A stretch of DNA of 6,340 nt, from contig JAGOCN010000108.1 of the NCBI GenBank assembly GCA_017998735.1, forward strand, positions 1 through 6,340, in the 5' to 3' direction. Shown here in pieces: positions 1-5,682 of the stretch (position 1 is its first letter; each line of letters begins with the position of its first letter). Both the position numbers and the translations under genes were made by a program. The notes beneath the pieces are model-generated. The model made no database searches, was not told the origin of the DNA, and saw only the letters and a list, made by a program, of their open reading frames with translations. Origin of the DNA: Giesbergeria sp. GTDB taxonomy: Bacteria; Pseudomonadota; Gammaproteobacteria; Burkholderiales; Burkholderiaceae_C.

Positions 1-838
1 AGGGCTGGTCGACCGCGCGGCGGCCTTGCTCGTCGCGCGCCTTGGCCCACTGCAGCACCCGCGTGAACGGGCCGAACACCTTGTCCGACCACGATCCCAG
101 GCCCAGGCGCTCGTGGTTGAGCTGCGCCGTGATGAGCTTCCAGCCACCGTGCAGTTCGCCCACCAGGTTGCTGGCCGGCACTTCGACGTTGTCGTAATAG
201 GTGGCGGCCGTGAAGTTGCCCACCGTCTGGATCAGCGTGTGCGAGAAACCCGGCGCATCGGTGTCCATGATCATGATGGAGATGCCCTTGTGGCGTGCCA
301 GGTCGGGGCTGCTGCGCACTGCCAGCCAGACGTGGTCGGCCGACTCGATGCCCGAAGTCCACAGCTTGGCGCCGTTGACCACGAAATGGCCGGTCTCCAG
401 GTCGCCTTCCAGGCGTGCCTGTGTTTTCAGCGTGGCCAGGTCGGAGCCGGCCTGCTGCTCGGAATACCCAATGGCAAAGATGGTTTCGCCAGAGGCAATG
501 CCGGGCAGGTAACGCTCTTTTTGCGCCTGCGTGCCGTTTTCCATCAGCGCAGGGCCAACGGTGCTGATGGTCACGAAGGGCAGTGGCGCACCGGCAATGT
601 TGGCTTCTTCAAAGAAGATCAGCTGCTCGGTGGCGCTCAGGCCCTGGCCGCCGTGCTCCTTGGGCCAGCCCACGGCCAGCCAGCCGTCGCTGCCCATCTG
701 GCGGATGGTGTTGCGGTAGGTGTCGCCGCCTTCGGCGCCGCGCAGCTCCATGCGCAGCTCGGGCGTCATCAGGCTGTTGAAATAGTCGCGCACCTTCAGG
801 CGAAGGGCGTGCTGTTCGGGGGTGAGGTCGATGAACAT
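1..838 (-). CDS. Acyl-CoA dehydrogenase, catalytic-type subunit (ChsE2/FadE29-like), 3' end outside window
   Basis: This gene runs off the left edge; the first 279 codons are present out of roughly 380-400 usual for the family. It encodes an FAD-dependent acyl-CoA dehydrogenase that introduces an alpha,beta double bond into an acyl-CoA. Seen in the sequence: an N-terminal helical domain (residues ~1-115), the flavin/substrate motif GYSEQQAGSDLATL at 124-137, the middle beta domain to ~225, and the start of the C-terminal helical domain with NHERLGLG at 241-248. Glu243 in that motif sits where isovaleryl-CoA-dehydrogenase-type enzymes, and as I recall FadE29, carry the catalytic base. It is the last visible gene of the operon, 22 nt after the Ltp2-like gene. 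I infer that it pairs with the degenerate dehydrogenase at 2464-3660 as an alpha2beta2 enzyme. The ATG at 838 has an AAGGA 10 nt upstream. Family call is firm; the ChsE2 role is likely; the substrate is unknown. Confidence 0.9.
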   Translation of the reverse strand, partial: MFIDLTPEQHALRLKVRDYFNSLMTPELRMELRGAEGGDTYRNTIRQMGSDGWLAVGWPKEHGGQGLSATEQLIFFEEANIAGAPLPFVTISTVGPALMENGTQAQKERYLPGIASGETIFAIGYSEQQAGSDLATLKTQARLEGDLETGHFVVNGAKLWTSGIESADHVWLAVRSSPDLARHKGISIMIMDTDAPGFSHTLIQTVGNFTAATYYDNVEVPASNLVGELHGGWKLITAQLNHERLGLGSWSDKVFGPFTRVLQWAKARDEQGRRAVDQP

Positions 839-848
839 CGTTTTTTTG

Positions 849-853
849 TCCTT
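849..853 (-). promoter_or_regulatory. Ribosome binding site of the left-edge acyl-CoA dehydrogenase
   Basis: Read on the minus strand this is AAGGA, followed by a 10-nt spacer containing a run of seven A before the ATG at 838. Spacing is slightly long but usable. It supports the start, because no other ATG precedes the conserved N-terminal domain. Confidence 0.55.
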
Positions 854-860
854 GTCCGGT

Positions 861-2039
861 TCAGGCTTCGCCCAGAATCAGGCCGCTGGTGGGCACGCCG
901 GTGCCGGCCGTGACCAGCACGTTGTGTACGTCGCTCACCTGGTTGGCCGAGCTGCCGCGCACCTGGCGCACGCCCTCGGCAATGCCGTTCATGCCGTGGA
1001 TGTAGGCTTCGCCCAGTTGCCCGCCGTGGGTGTTGATCGGCAGCTTGCCGCCGCGAGCATGGTGGCCGGCGCGGATGAATTCCTTGGCCTCGCCACGCTT
1101 GACGAAACCGAATTCTTCCAGCTGCGGCAGGACGAACGGCGTGAAATGGTCGTAGATCACCGCTGTCTGGATGTCTTCGGCCGACAGGCCGCTTTGCTGC
1201 CAGAGCTGTTTGGCGACCAGACCCATTTCGGGCAGACCGGTGATGTCTTCGCGAAAGTACGACGTCATGATCTGCTGGCCGTCGCTCAGGCCCTGGGCTG
1301 CGCCCTTGATGACGACCGGCTTCTGCTTCATGTCACGCGCCCGTTCACTGGACGTGATGACCATGGCCACCGCGCCATCGGACTCCTGGCAGCAGTCGAG
1401 CAGGTGCAGCGGCTCGCAGATCCAGCGCGAAGCCTGGTGCTCTTCCAGAGTGATCGGCTTGCCATGGAAGAACGCTGCCGGGTTGGTGGCGGCAAAGTCG
1501 CGCGCCGCCACGGCCACGCGGCCAAAATCTTCGCTGGTGGCGCCATAGCGGTGCATGTAGCGCTGGGCGAACATGCCCACCCAGGCGGCCGGCGTGTGAA
1601 AGCCGTAAGGCATGTACCAGCCGTAGTTGACGTTTTCGACAATCGGCGACGAGCCAAAGCCGTAGTTGCCGTTGCCAAAACGGTACCAGCTGCGCTCGTT
1701 CATGGCGCGGTAGACCACCACCGTCTTGGCGATGCCGGTGGCCACGGCCATGGCCGCATGCAGCACCGGCGCACAGGCTGCCCCGCCGCCGTGCGGCACT
1801 TGGGAAAAGAACTTGACGTCCTTGGCGCCCAGCAGGCGGGCAATTTCGTACTCGGGCACCTTGTCCACGGTGTACGACGAGAAACCGTCCACCTCGCTGG
1901 GGTCGATGCCGGCGTCGGCCAGCGCGGCCAGCGTGGCTTCCATGGCCAGGCGAATTTCGGTGCGACCGGAGTTCTTGGAAAACTCGGTGGTGCCCAGGCC
2001 GGCGATGGAGGCGCGGCCGGAAATGGAGAGATCGTTCAT
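861..2039 (-). CDS. Thiolase-fold lipid-transfer protein, Ltp2-type side-chain aldolase
   Basis: A 392-residue thiolase-superfamily protein of the SCP-x/lipid-transfer type. Ltp2 proteins are retro-aldolases rather than thiolases: with the DUF35 domain of ChsH2 they cleave a beta-hydroxyacyl-CoA with a tertiary alcohol into a ketone and propionyl-CoA. Seen here: the nucleophile-Cys region reads GGGAACAPVLHAA (84-96), and my hand alignment puts Gly86, not Cys, at the nucleophile position. The second half keeps an NTHGGQLGEAYIHG segment (336-349). Tyr296 (VIYDHFTP) and Tyr346 (GEAYIHG) are 50 residues apart, matching the two active-site Tyr, 294 and 344, that I recall for the Thermomonospora curvata Ltp2. 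Length equals that of Ltp2 (about 386). It lies 33 nt after the MaoC gene and 22 nt before the dehydrogenase gene. Generic databases may call it acetyl-CoA acetyltransferase, which the missing Cys argues against. Aldolase role likely; substrate unproven. Confidence 0.88.
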   Translation of the reverse strand: MNDLSISGRASIAGLGTTEFSKNSGRTEIRLAMEATLAALADAGIDPSEVDGFSSYTVDKVPEYEIARLLGAKDVKFFSQVPHGGGAACAPVLHAAMAVATGIAKTVVVYRAMNERSWYRFGNGNYGFGSSPIVENVNYGWYMPYGFHTPAAWVGMFAQRYMHRYGATSEDFGRVAVAARDFAATNPAAFFHGKPITLEEHQASRWICEPLHLLDCCQESDGAVAMVITSSERARDMKQKPVVIKGAAQGLSDGQQIMTSYFREDITGLPEMGLVAKQLWQQSGLSAEDIQTAVIYDHFTPFVLPQLEEFGFVKRGEAKEFIRAGHHARGGKLPINTHGGQLGEAYIHGMNGIAEGVRQVRGSSANQVSDVHNVLVTAGTGVPTSGLILGEA

Positions 2040-2050
2040 GTAAGGGGTTG

Positions 2051-2055
2051 CTCCT
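2051..2055 (-). promoter_or_regulatory. Ribosome binding site of the Ltp2-like gene
   Basis: The minus strand reads AGGAG, 11 nt before the ATG at 2039. The spacing is at the long end. The N-terminal sequence MNDLSISGRASIAGLG is a normal beginning for this family, so the start is still preferred. Confidence 0.5.
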
Positions 2056-2072
2056 GGCTGTGCGGCGTCAAA

Positions 2073-2477
2073 TCAAGGCAGGGCCACACGCACCGTGCCG
2101 GTGACGTGGTTGCCCATCGAGTTGGCGCCTTTGAGCGTCACTTCGACCGTGCGGTCGCTGTCGCGCTTGTCAGTGACGGCGCCGCTGATGGCCATGCTGT
2201 CGCCCGGGTAGTTGGGCGCGCCCAGCTTGATCTTCAGGTCGCACATGCGCCCTTCGGGTCCGCTCCAGCTGTCAATGAAGCGCTGCACCAGACCGTTGGT
2301 GGTCAGGATGTTCATGAAGAGGTGCGGCGAGCCCAGTTCGCGTGCGGCTTCCAGGTCGTGGTGGCCGGGAAAGTAGTCGCGCGTGGCAATGGCGCCACCG
2401 GTCACCAGCGCCACCGTCACGGGCACGCTCAGTGCGGGCAGTTCGGTGCCCACGGTGATGTCGTCAAACTTCGGCAT
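2073..2477 (-). CDS. Small MaoC-like enoyl-CoA hydratase subunit (ChsH1-like)
   Basis: A 134-residue single hot-dog-fold protein of the MaoC/R-hydratase family. In the igr system ChsH1 (about 129 residues) combines with ChsH2 to hydrate the enoyl-CoA made by ChsE1-ChsE2. The hydratase motif D-x-x-P-x-H is visible as DYFPGH at 34-39, so Asp34 and His39 are the likely catalytic pair; His40 follows. The motif is a variant: the usual Asn before Pro is Phe here. The rest (GAPNYPGDSMAISGAV, 86-101) is the typical central strand region. The start at 2477 overlaps the 3' end of the upstream dehydrogenase gene by 14 nt and has an excellent AAGGAGG 6 nt upstream, which argues for translational coupling. 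I infer that it supplies the only complete active site of the heteromeric hydratase, with the N-terminal half of the 3657-4655 product as partner. Family certain, pairing likely. Confidence 0.9.
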   Translation of the reverse strand: MPKFDDITVGTELPALSVPVTVALVTGGAIATRDYFPGHHDLEAARELGSPHLFMNILTTNGLVQRFIDSWSGPEGRMCDLKIKLGAPNYPGDSMAISGAVTDKRDSDRTVEVTLKGANSMGNHVTGTVRVALP

Positions 2478-3660
2478 GGTCGGCCTCCTTGTGGCTGGGT
2501 TGGGTGCTGTTGTCGCTGTTGTTTTTGCTGTTTCCTTGGTCTTCGGCAGCGTCGTACTTCCAGCCCAGGGTGTCGTTGTCGGCCAGCCAGTCGCCCAGGC
2601 GGGCCAGGTGGTGCTCGGTGCCGCCCAGCGCCACGGCCAGTGCGCGGCTCCAGAACAGGAAGCGGTGGATCGGGTAGGTCAGGTCCACGCCGATGCCGCC
2701 GTGCACGTGCTGCGCCATGTGGCCGGCGCGGTGGCCGGTGTCGTTGGCCAGCGTGCGCGTGGCCCAGGCCTGCGGCGCCGCGCCCAGCTGGGCGTCCAGC
2801 CGGTAGACCAGCTGCCACACCGAGGTGCGCAGTGCTTCGGTGGCAATGTAGCCGTCGGCCATCTGGCCGGCGACCAGCTGGAAGCTGCCGATCACGCGGC
2901 CAAACTGCTCGCGTTCGCTGACATACCCCACCGTGCGGCGCAGCTGCTCCTGCGTCACGCCCAGCTGCAGTGCCGCCAGGCAGGCAATGGCGCGCTGCTC
3001 GACCCAGCCGGTGGCTTCCACCGGCAGCACATTGGCGTCTGCCACGGCCACACCGTCAAACGCCAGGTCGGCCACCGACAGGTGGTGCTGGTCCATGCCT
3101 TCGGCGCGCTCCACGCCGGCCTGCGCCAGCTCCACCAGCACCAGGCGCATCTGGCCTTCGGCATCGGCGGCCAGCAGCGCATGGCGTGCCTGGGCGCCCA
3201 GCGGCACGGCATCGGCCTGGCCGCTCAGGGTCCAGCCGCCACCGGCACGGGCCAGCTGCAGCGACGGGCCACGCGACTGCGTCAGCGCATTCAGCGACAG
3301 CGCCACCGGCGCCGTGCCCGATACCGCATCGTCCAGCACCTGCGGCAAGGCAGCCGGTGCAAATTGCGCCAGGGCCGCCACGGTCAGCTGCGGCTCCCAC
3401 AACGGCACCAGCGCCAGGGCGCGGCCCTGCTGCTCCAGCACCGCCATCAGCTCGGTCATGCCCAGGCCCAGGCCGCCCTGGTCTTCGGGCACCAGCACGG
3501 TGTTCAGGCCGGAGGCCACGCACTGCTGCCACAGCCCCTGCATGAACGGCGCGCCCGAGGCGTCGTGTTCGCGCAGCTGGTCGTCGCCACAAAAATCGGC
3601 AAACAGGCCGCTGGCCATTTCGGCAAATGCGCTCTGGTCTTCGCTCAATTGGAAATTCAT
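2464..3660 (-). CDS. Acyl-CoA dehydrogenase-like subunit lacking catalytic Glu (ChsE1/FadE28-like)
   Basis: A 398-residue acyl-CoA dehydrogenase homologue. Seen: the N-terminal helical domain (1-~115), a middle domain in which the flavin motif GYxExxAGSD is replaced by APVALSLNALTQSRG (117-131), and a C-terminal domain with a well-kept YVSEREQFGRVIGSFQ (246-261) and HVHGGIGVDLTYPIHR (318-333), which contact FAD and CoA in the family. Both known positions of the catalytic base are changed: Gln222 in EQRAIACLA at the isovaleryl-CoA-dehydrogenase site and Thr328 in GVDLTYP at the medium-chain site. That fits a non-catalytic subunit of a heterotetramer, as in mycobacterial FadE28-FadE29, with the left-edge dehydrogenase as partner. 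The start overlaps the previous stop as ATGA, with AAGGAG 7 nt upstream. Residues ~371-398 form an extra Asn/Ser-rich tail. Family sure; subunit role inferred from residues. Confidence 0.9.
   Translation of the reverse strand: MNFQLSEDQSAFAEMASGLFADFCGDDQLREHDASGAPFMQGLWQQCVASGLNTVLVPEDQGGLGLGMTELMAVLEQQGRALALVPLWEPQLTVAALAQFAPAALPQVLDDAVSGTAPVALSLNALTQSRGPSLQLARAGGGWTLSGQADAVPLGAQARHALLAADAEGQMRLVLVELAQAGVERAEGMDQHHLSVADLAFDGVAVADANVLPVEATGWVEQRAIACLAALQLGVTQEQLRRTVGYVSEREQFGRVIGSFQLVAGQMADGYIATEALRTSVWQLVYRLDAQLGAAPQAWATRTLANDTGHRAGHMAQHVHGGIGVDLTYPIHRFLFWSRALAVALGGTEHHLARLGDWLADNDTLGWKYDAAEDQGNSKNNSDNSTQPSHKEADHAEV
2484..2490 (-). promoter_or_regulatory. Strong ribosome binding site of the small MaoC gene
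   Basis: The minus strand reads AAGGAGG, an almost complete anti-16S match, 6 nt before the ATG at 2477. It lies inside the last codons of the upstream acyl-CoA dehydrogenase gene, encoding part of its C-terminal tail. It is the strongest ribosome site in the operon and fixes the start. Confidence 0.8.
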
Positions 3661-4655
3661 GCGGTCACTCCTTCGGTTGCTGCAGCCGCTGCCACCGGGC
3701 GAAATTGCGGCAACACCAGTTCGCCGTCGTTGAAGGTGTTGAATTCCACCTGCACGGCTTGGCCAATCTTCACGTCGCCCGGCGCAATGCCGACGATTTG
3801 CGAAATCAGGCGCGTGCCCTCTTCCAGCTCCACCAGCACGATCGGGTTCGGGTGCTCGAACGGCGGCACTTCCGGGTAGTGCATCACCACGAACGAGTAC
3901 ACCGTGCCGCGGCCCGAGGCTTCAAGCGTGTCCCATTCGAACGAATGGCAGCTGGGGCAGACCGGGCCGGGCGGGTGGCGCAGCTCGCCACAGCTTTTGC
4001 AGCGCTGGATGAGCAACTTGCCGGCGCGCGCGCCGTCCCAGAAAAAGCGCGTGTCGTCGCTGATGCCCGGCAACGGGCGCTTGGCGGTGGCTGGCGCTGC
4101 TGCCTTGGCCTTGTCGGCGGCGGCATCGGGCTTCTTGACCGGGTTGGCCGGGCGGAACTTGAAAACGCGGAACAGCAGCTGGCCGACCTCTTCGTCACCC
4201 CCGGCTTTTTCCGAGAAATACGTCATCACCAGCGTGACAAAAAAACCGGTGCCCAACGCGGTGGTTTTCTCCTGGCTGATCGAGTCCAGCCGCGTGGTGT
4301 AGTACAGCCGCTCGCCCTCGCACACATCGCGCTGGAAGGTCAGTTCGGAGTTCACCGCCACCACCGATGCCAGGCCCTGGGCCTCCATCAGCACCAGCGC
4401 CTCGTACGGGTTTTCGGTGGTCGAGCCGGGCGGGTAGTTGTTCGCCACCGGGCCTTCCATGCACCACACCTGCAGCATGGCGGGCGGCGCAATGACCTTG
4501 CCGTCTGCGGTGTAGCGCGCCGGGTCCACGCCCATTACTTCGCACCACTGGCGCACCATCGGCGCGTTGACCTTGTCCCAGGCATAGACGCGCCCGTATT
4601 CCTTGCCCACCAGGGCTCGCACCCCATTCATCCACTCGTGTTCAGCCAAGGCCAT
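3657..4655 (-). CDS. MaoC-like N-terminal domain fused to DUF35/OB-fold Zn-ribbon domain (ChsH2-like)
   Basis: A 332-residue two-domain protein. Residues ~1-168 are a MaoC dehydratase N-terminal-type hot-dog domain; I see no D-x-x-P-x-H motif in it, so it is probably the structural half of a hydratase active site completed by the small MaoC protein. Residues ~172-193 are a Lys/Ala/Pro linker. Residues ~195-320 are a DUF35 domain: a Zn ribbon with Cys219, Cys222, Cys233 and Cys236 (CKSC...CPSC), then an OB-fold with GRGTVYSFVVMHYPEVPPF (248-266). In igr systems this protein serves two steps: the N-terminal half with ChsH1 hydrates, the DUF35 half binds and activates Ltp2. Mycobacterial ChsH2 is of similar size (about 311). 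It follows the SDR gene by 53 nt and overlaps the next gene by 4 nt. Start uncertain: ATG 4655 has a ribosome site only 1 nt away, whereas TTG at 4649 (codon 3) is 7 nt from it. Confidence 0.9.
   Translation of the reverse strand: MALAEHEWMNGVRALVGKEYGRVYAWDKVNAPMVRQWCEVMGVDPARYTADGKVIAPPAMLQVWCMEGPVANNYPPGSTTENPYEALVLMEAQGLASVVAVNSELTFQRDVCEGERLYYTTRLDSISQEKTTALGTGFFVTLVMTYFSEKAGGDEEVGQLLFRVFKFRPANPVKKPDAAADKAKAAAPATAKRPLPGISDDTRFFWDGARAGKLLIQRCKSCGELRHPPGPVCPSCHSFEWDTLEASGRGTVYSFVVMHYPEVPPFEHPNPIVLVELEEGTRLISQIVGIAPGDVKIGQAVQVEFNTFNDGELVLPQFRPVAAAAATEGVTA
3668..3673 (-). promoter_or_regulatory. Ribosome binding site of the ChsE1-like gene
   Basis: The minus strand reads AAGGAG, 7 nt before the ATG at 3660. 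It lies within the last codons of the preceding gene, whose TGA overlaps this ATG (ATGA). Classic translational-coupling layout. Confidence 0.75.
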
Positions 4656-4656
4656 G

Positions 4657-4662
4657 CTCCTT
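4657..4662 (-). promoter_or_regulatory. Ribosome binding site of the ChsH2-like gene, suggesting a TTG start
   Basis: The minus strand reads AAGGAG. It is followed by C and then ATG, a spacing of 1 nt, too short for efficient initiation at 4655. The same AAGGAG is 7 nt before the TTG that forms codon 3 (4649-4647). No other in-frame ATG or GTG lies between this site and the upstream stop codon. Upstream of it, 4663-4687 is a CA-rich, apparently unstructured leader. Confidence 0.6.
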
Positions 4663-4690
4663 CGTTGGTTTGGTTCAGTTGTTCCCGCAC

Positions 4691-4708
4691 AGGCGCCGTG
4701 TGGCGCCT
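4691..4708. other. Hairpin between the SDR and ChsH2-like genes
   Basis: The + strand reads AGGCGCC-GTGT-GGCGCCT: a perfect 7-bp GC-rich stem with a 4-nt loop. On the transcribed minus strand it begins directly after the TGA of the SDR gene (4711-4709). No U-run follows, so an intrinsic terminator is unlikely; partial attenuation or an mRNA-processing/stability element are possible. GGCGCC is itself a palindrome, so the repeat could also pair in other ways. Confidence 0.5.
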
Positions 4709-5494
4709 TCAGGAAGTGCCCGCATTGGCGGCTGACAGAAAGGCGGGTTTTTCACCGCCGCCGTGCAGCAGCACATTGGTTCCGCTCAGGTAACTGGCGC
4801 GTGGCGACGCCACGAACACGCAGGCCTGGGCAATGTCGGACGGCTCGGCCATGCGGCCGGCCGGAATGGTGGCGCCCACGGCGGCAATGCCGGCGTCGTC
4901 GCCAAAGTGCAGGTGCGACTGCTCGGTGCGCACCAGACCGGGGCTGACCGCCACCACGCGCACTTTCGGGCCCCACTCCACCGCCAGCGACGAGGCGAGG
5001 CTCAGCACCGCTGCCTTGGCCGCGCCATAGGCCGCCGTGCCGGGCGAGGGGCGCAGCGCACTGACGCTGCCGATGAAAACGATCACGCCGCCCGCGTCCT
5101 GCGTCTGCATGGCGGCATTGGCGGCCTGCGCCATGTGCAGCGCCGCTGTCAGGTTCAGGCGGATCACGCCTTCGTGAAAGCGCGGCGACACCGTGGCGGC
5201 GTCGACCGGCGGGCTGCCGCCGGCGTTGTGCACCAGTACATCGAGCCGGCCGTGCTGCTGCACGATGGCGGCAACGAGCGCCTGCACGGCATCGGCGTCG
5301 CGCACATCGCAGGGCAGGAATTCGGCACTGCGCTCGCCTGCTGCGGGCAGGGTGTCGGGGGCGCTGCGGGCACACACCACCACGGTGTTGCCTTCGGCCA
5401 GAAAGCCTTCGGCAATGCCGCGCCCTATGCCTTTGGTGCCGCCGGTGATGAGCACCACGCGCTGGTCGGAATCGGAATGGCTGGTCTTTGTCAT
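4709..5494 (-). CDS. Short-chain dehydrogenase/reductase (SDR), classical type
   Basis: A 261-residue classical SDR, an NAD(P)(H)-dependent alcohol/ketone oxidoreductase. Seen: the cofactor-binding TGGTKGIG (17-24), CDVRD (62-66) for adenine contact, NAGG (90-93), and the catalytic Ser143, Tyr156 and Lys160 (YGAAK); the C-terminal region ends LSGTNVLLHGGG. The Arg43 after the second strand (VVVCARS) hints at NADP(H), but this is weak evidence. Length is typical (about 250). It is the first gene of the minus-strand operon, divergent from the crotonase gene. Its role could be oxidation of a hydroxyl on the substrate or of the ketone product; the sequence does not say which. Database names such as 3-oxoacyl-ACP reductase would be generic. 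No Shine-Dalgarno sequence precedes ATG 5494, and a TAAATT box ends 7 nt before it, so the transcript may be leaderless. Family certain, substrate unknown. Confidence 0.92.
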   Translation of the reverse strand: MTKTSHSDSDQRVVLITGGTKGIGRGIAEGFLAEGNTVVVCARSAPDTLPAAGERSAEFLPCDVRDADAVQALVAAIVQQHGRLDVLVHNAGGSPPVDAATVSPRFHEGVIRLNLTAALHMAQAANAAMQTQDAGGVIVFIGSVSALRPSPGTAAYGAAKAAVLSLASSLAVEWGPKVRVVAVSPGLVRTEQSHLHFGDDAGIAAVGATIPAGRMAEPSDIAQACVFVASPRASYLSGTNVLLHGGGEKPAFLSAANAGTS

Positions 5495-5530
5495 GACCGC
5501 AAATTTACGGATTGCACCCCGCTGCAGATA

Positions 5531-5544
5531 CGTCCAAAAGGACG
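5531..5544. repeat. Inverted repeat CGTCC-AAAA-GGACG
   Basis: Perfect 5-bp arms around an AAAA centre. It lies 37 nt upstream of the SDR start and about 150 nt upstream of the crotonase start, a reasonable place for an operator of the minus-strand operon. The arms are short and the symmetry does not extend outward, so chance is a real alternative. Confidence 0.35.
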
Positions 5545-5594
5545 ATGTGACCGCACCCCCCGGAAAAGAACATGCCGGTGTCGCACCAGCAGGC

Positions 5595-5606
5595 CATACC
5601 GGTCTG
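5595..5606. repeat. Near-perfect palindrome CATACCGGTCTG
   Basis: Five of six base pairs are symmetric around the ACCGGT core; only the third position fails. It lies in the middle of the divergent spacer, about 100 nt from the SDR start and 86 nt from the crotonase start. A dimeric regulator could use it, but no family can be named from the sequence. Confidence 0.3.
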
Positions 5607-5678
5607 CAATGTCCGCGCCACGCATCGCAACAGGGCAGCCCCTGGACCGCTGAGGCGACGCCCCATTTCCCTACCTGC

Positions 5679-5682
5679 AGGA
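5679..5682 (+). promoter_or_regulatory. Probable ribosome binding site of the crotonase gene
   Basis: AGGA lies 9 nt before the ATG at 5692. It is weak but is the best match near any candidate start of this frame; the ATG at 5704 has none. Confidence 0.45.

Noticed and set aside
26..913. Open frame of 295 codons on the + strand at the left edge
   Set aside because: The minus strand here encodes an acyl-CoA dehydrogenase with intact motifs; the + frame is its shadow.
861..2039. Acetyl-CoA acetyltransferase (biosynthetic or degradative thiolase)
   Set aside because: The nucleophile Cys motif is missing and the GHP motif is replaced by YIHG; the Ltp2-type reading fits better.
822..2921. Open frame of 699 codons on the + strand, longer than any real gene here
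   Set aside because: It is antisense to three genes with clear family motifs. It is His/Ala/Gly/Arg-rich with no recognisable domain, as expected from high-GC shadow frames.
2383..3879. Open frame of 498 codons on the + strand
   Set aside because: It is antisense to the ChsE1-like gene and its neighbours. It is Gln/His/Arg/Ala-rich without domain motifs: a composition artefact.
4691..4708. Intrinsic terminator ending the SDR transcript
   Set aside because: The stem is good but no U-run follows on the minus strand, and the next gene starts 53 nt after the stop. Kept only as a hairpin of unknown role.
3627..4793. Open frame of 388 codons on the + strand
   Set aside because: It lies opposite the DUF35-MaoC gene, whose Zn-ribbon cysteines and OB-fold are unmistakable; the antisense product has no motif.
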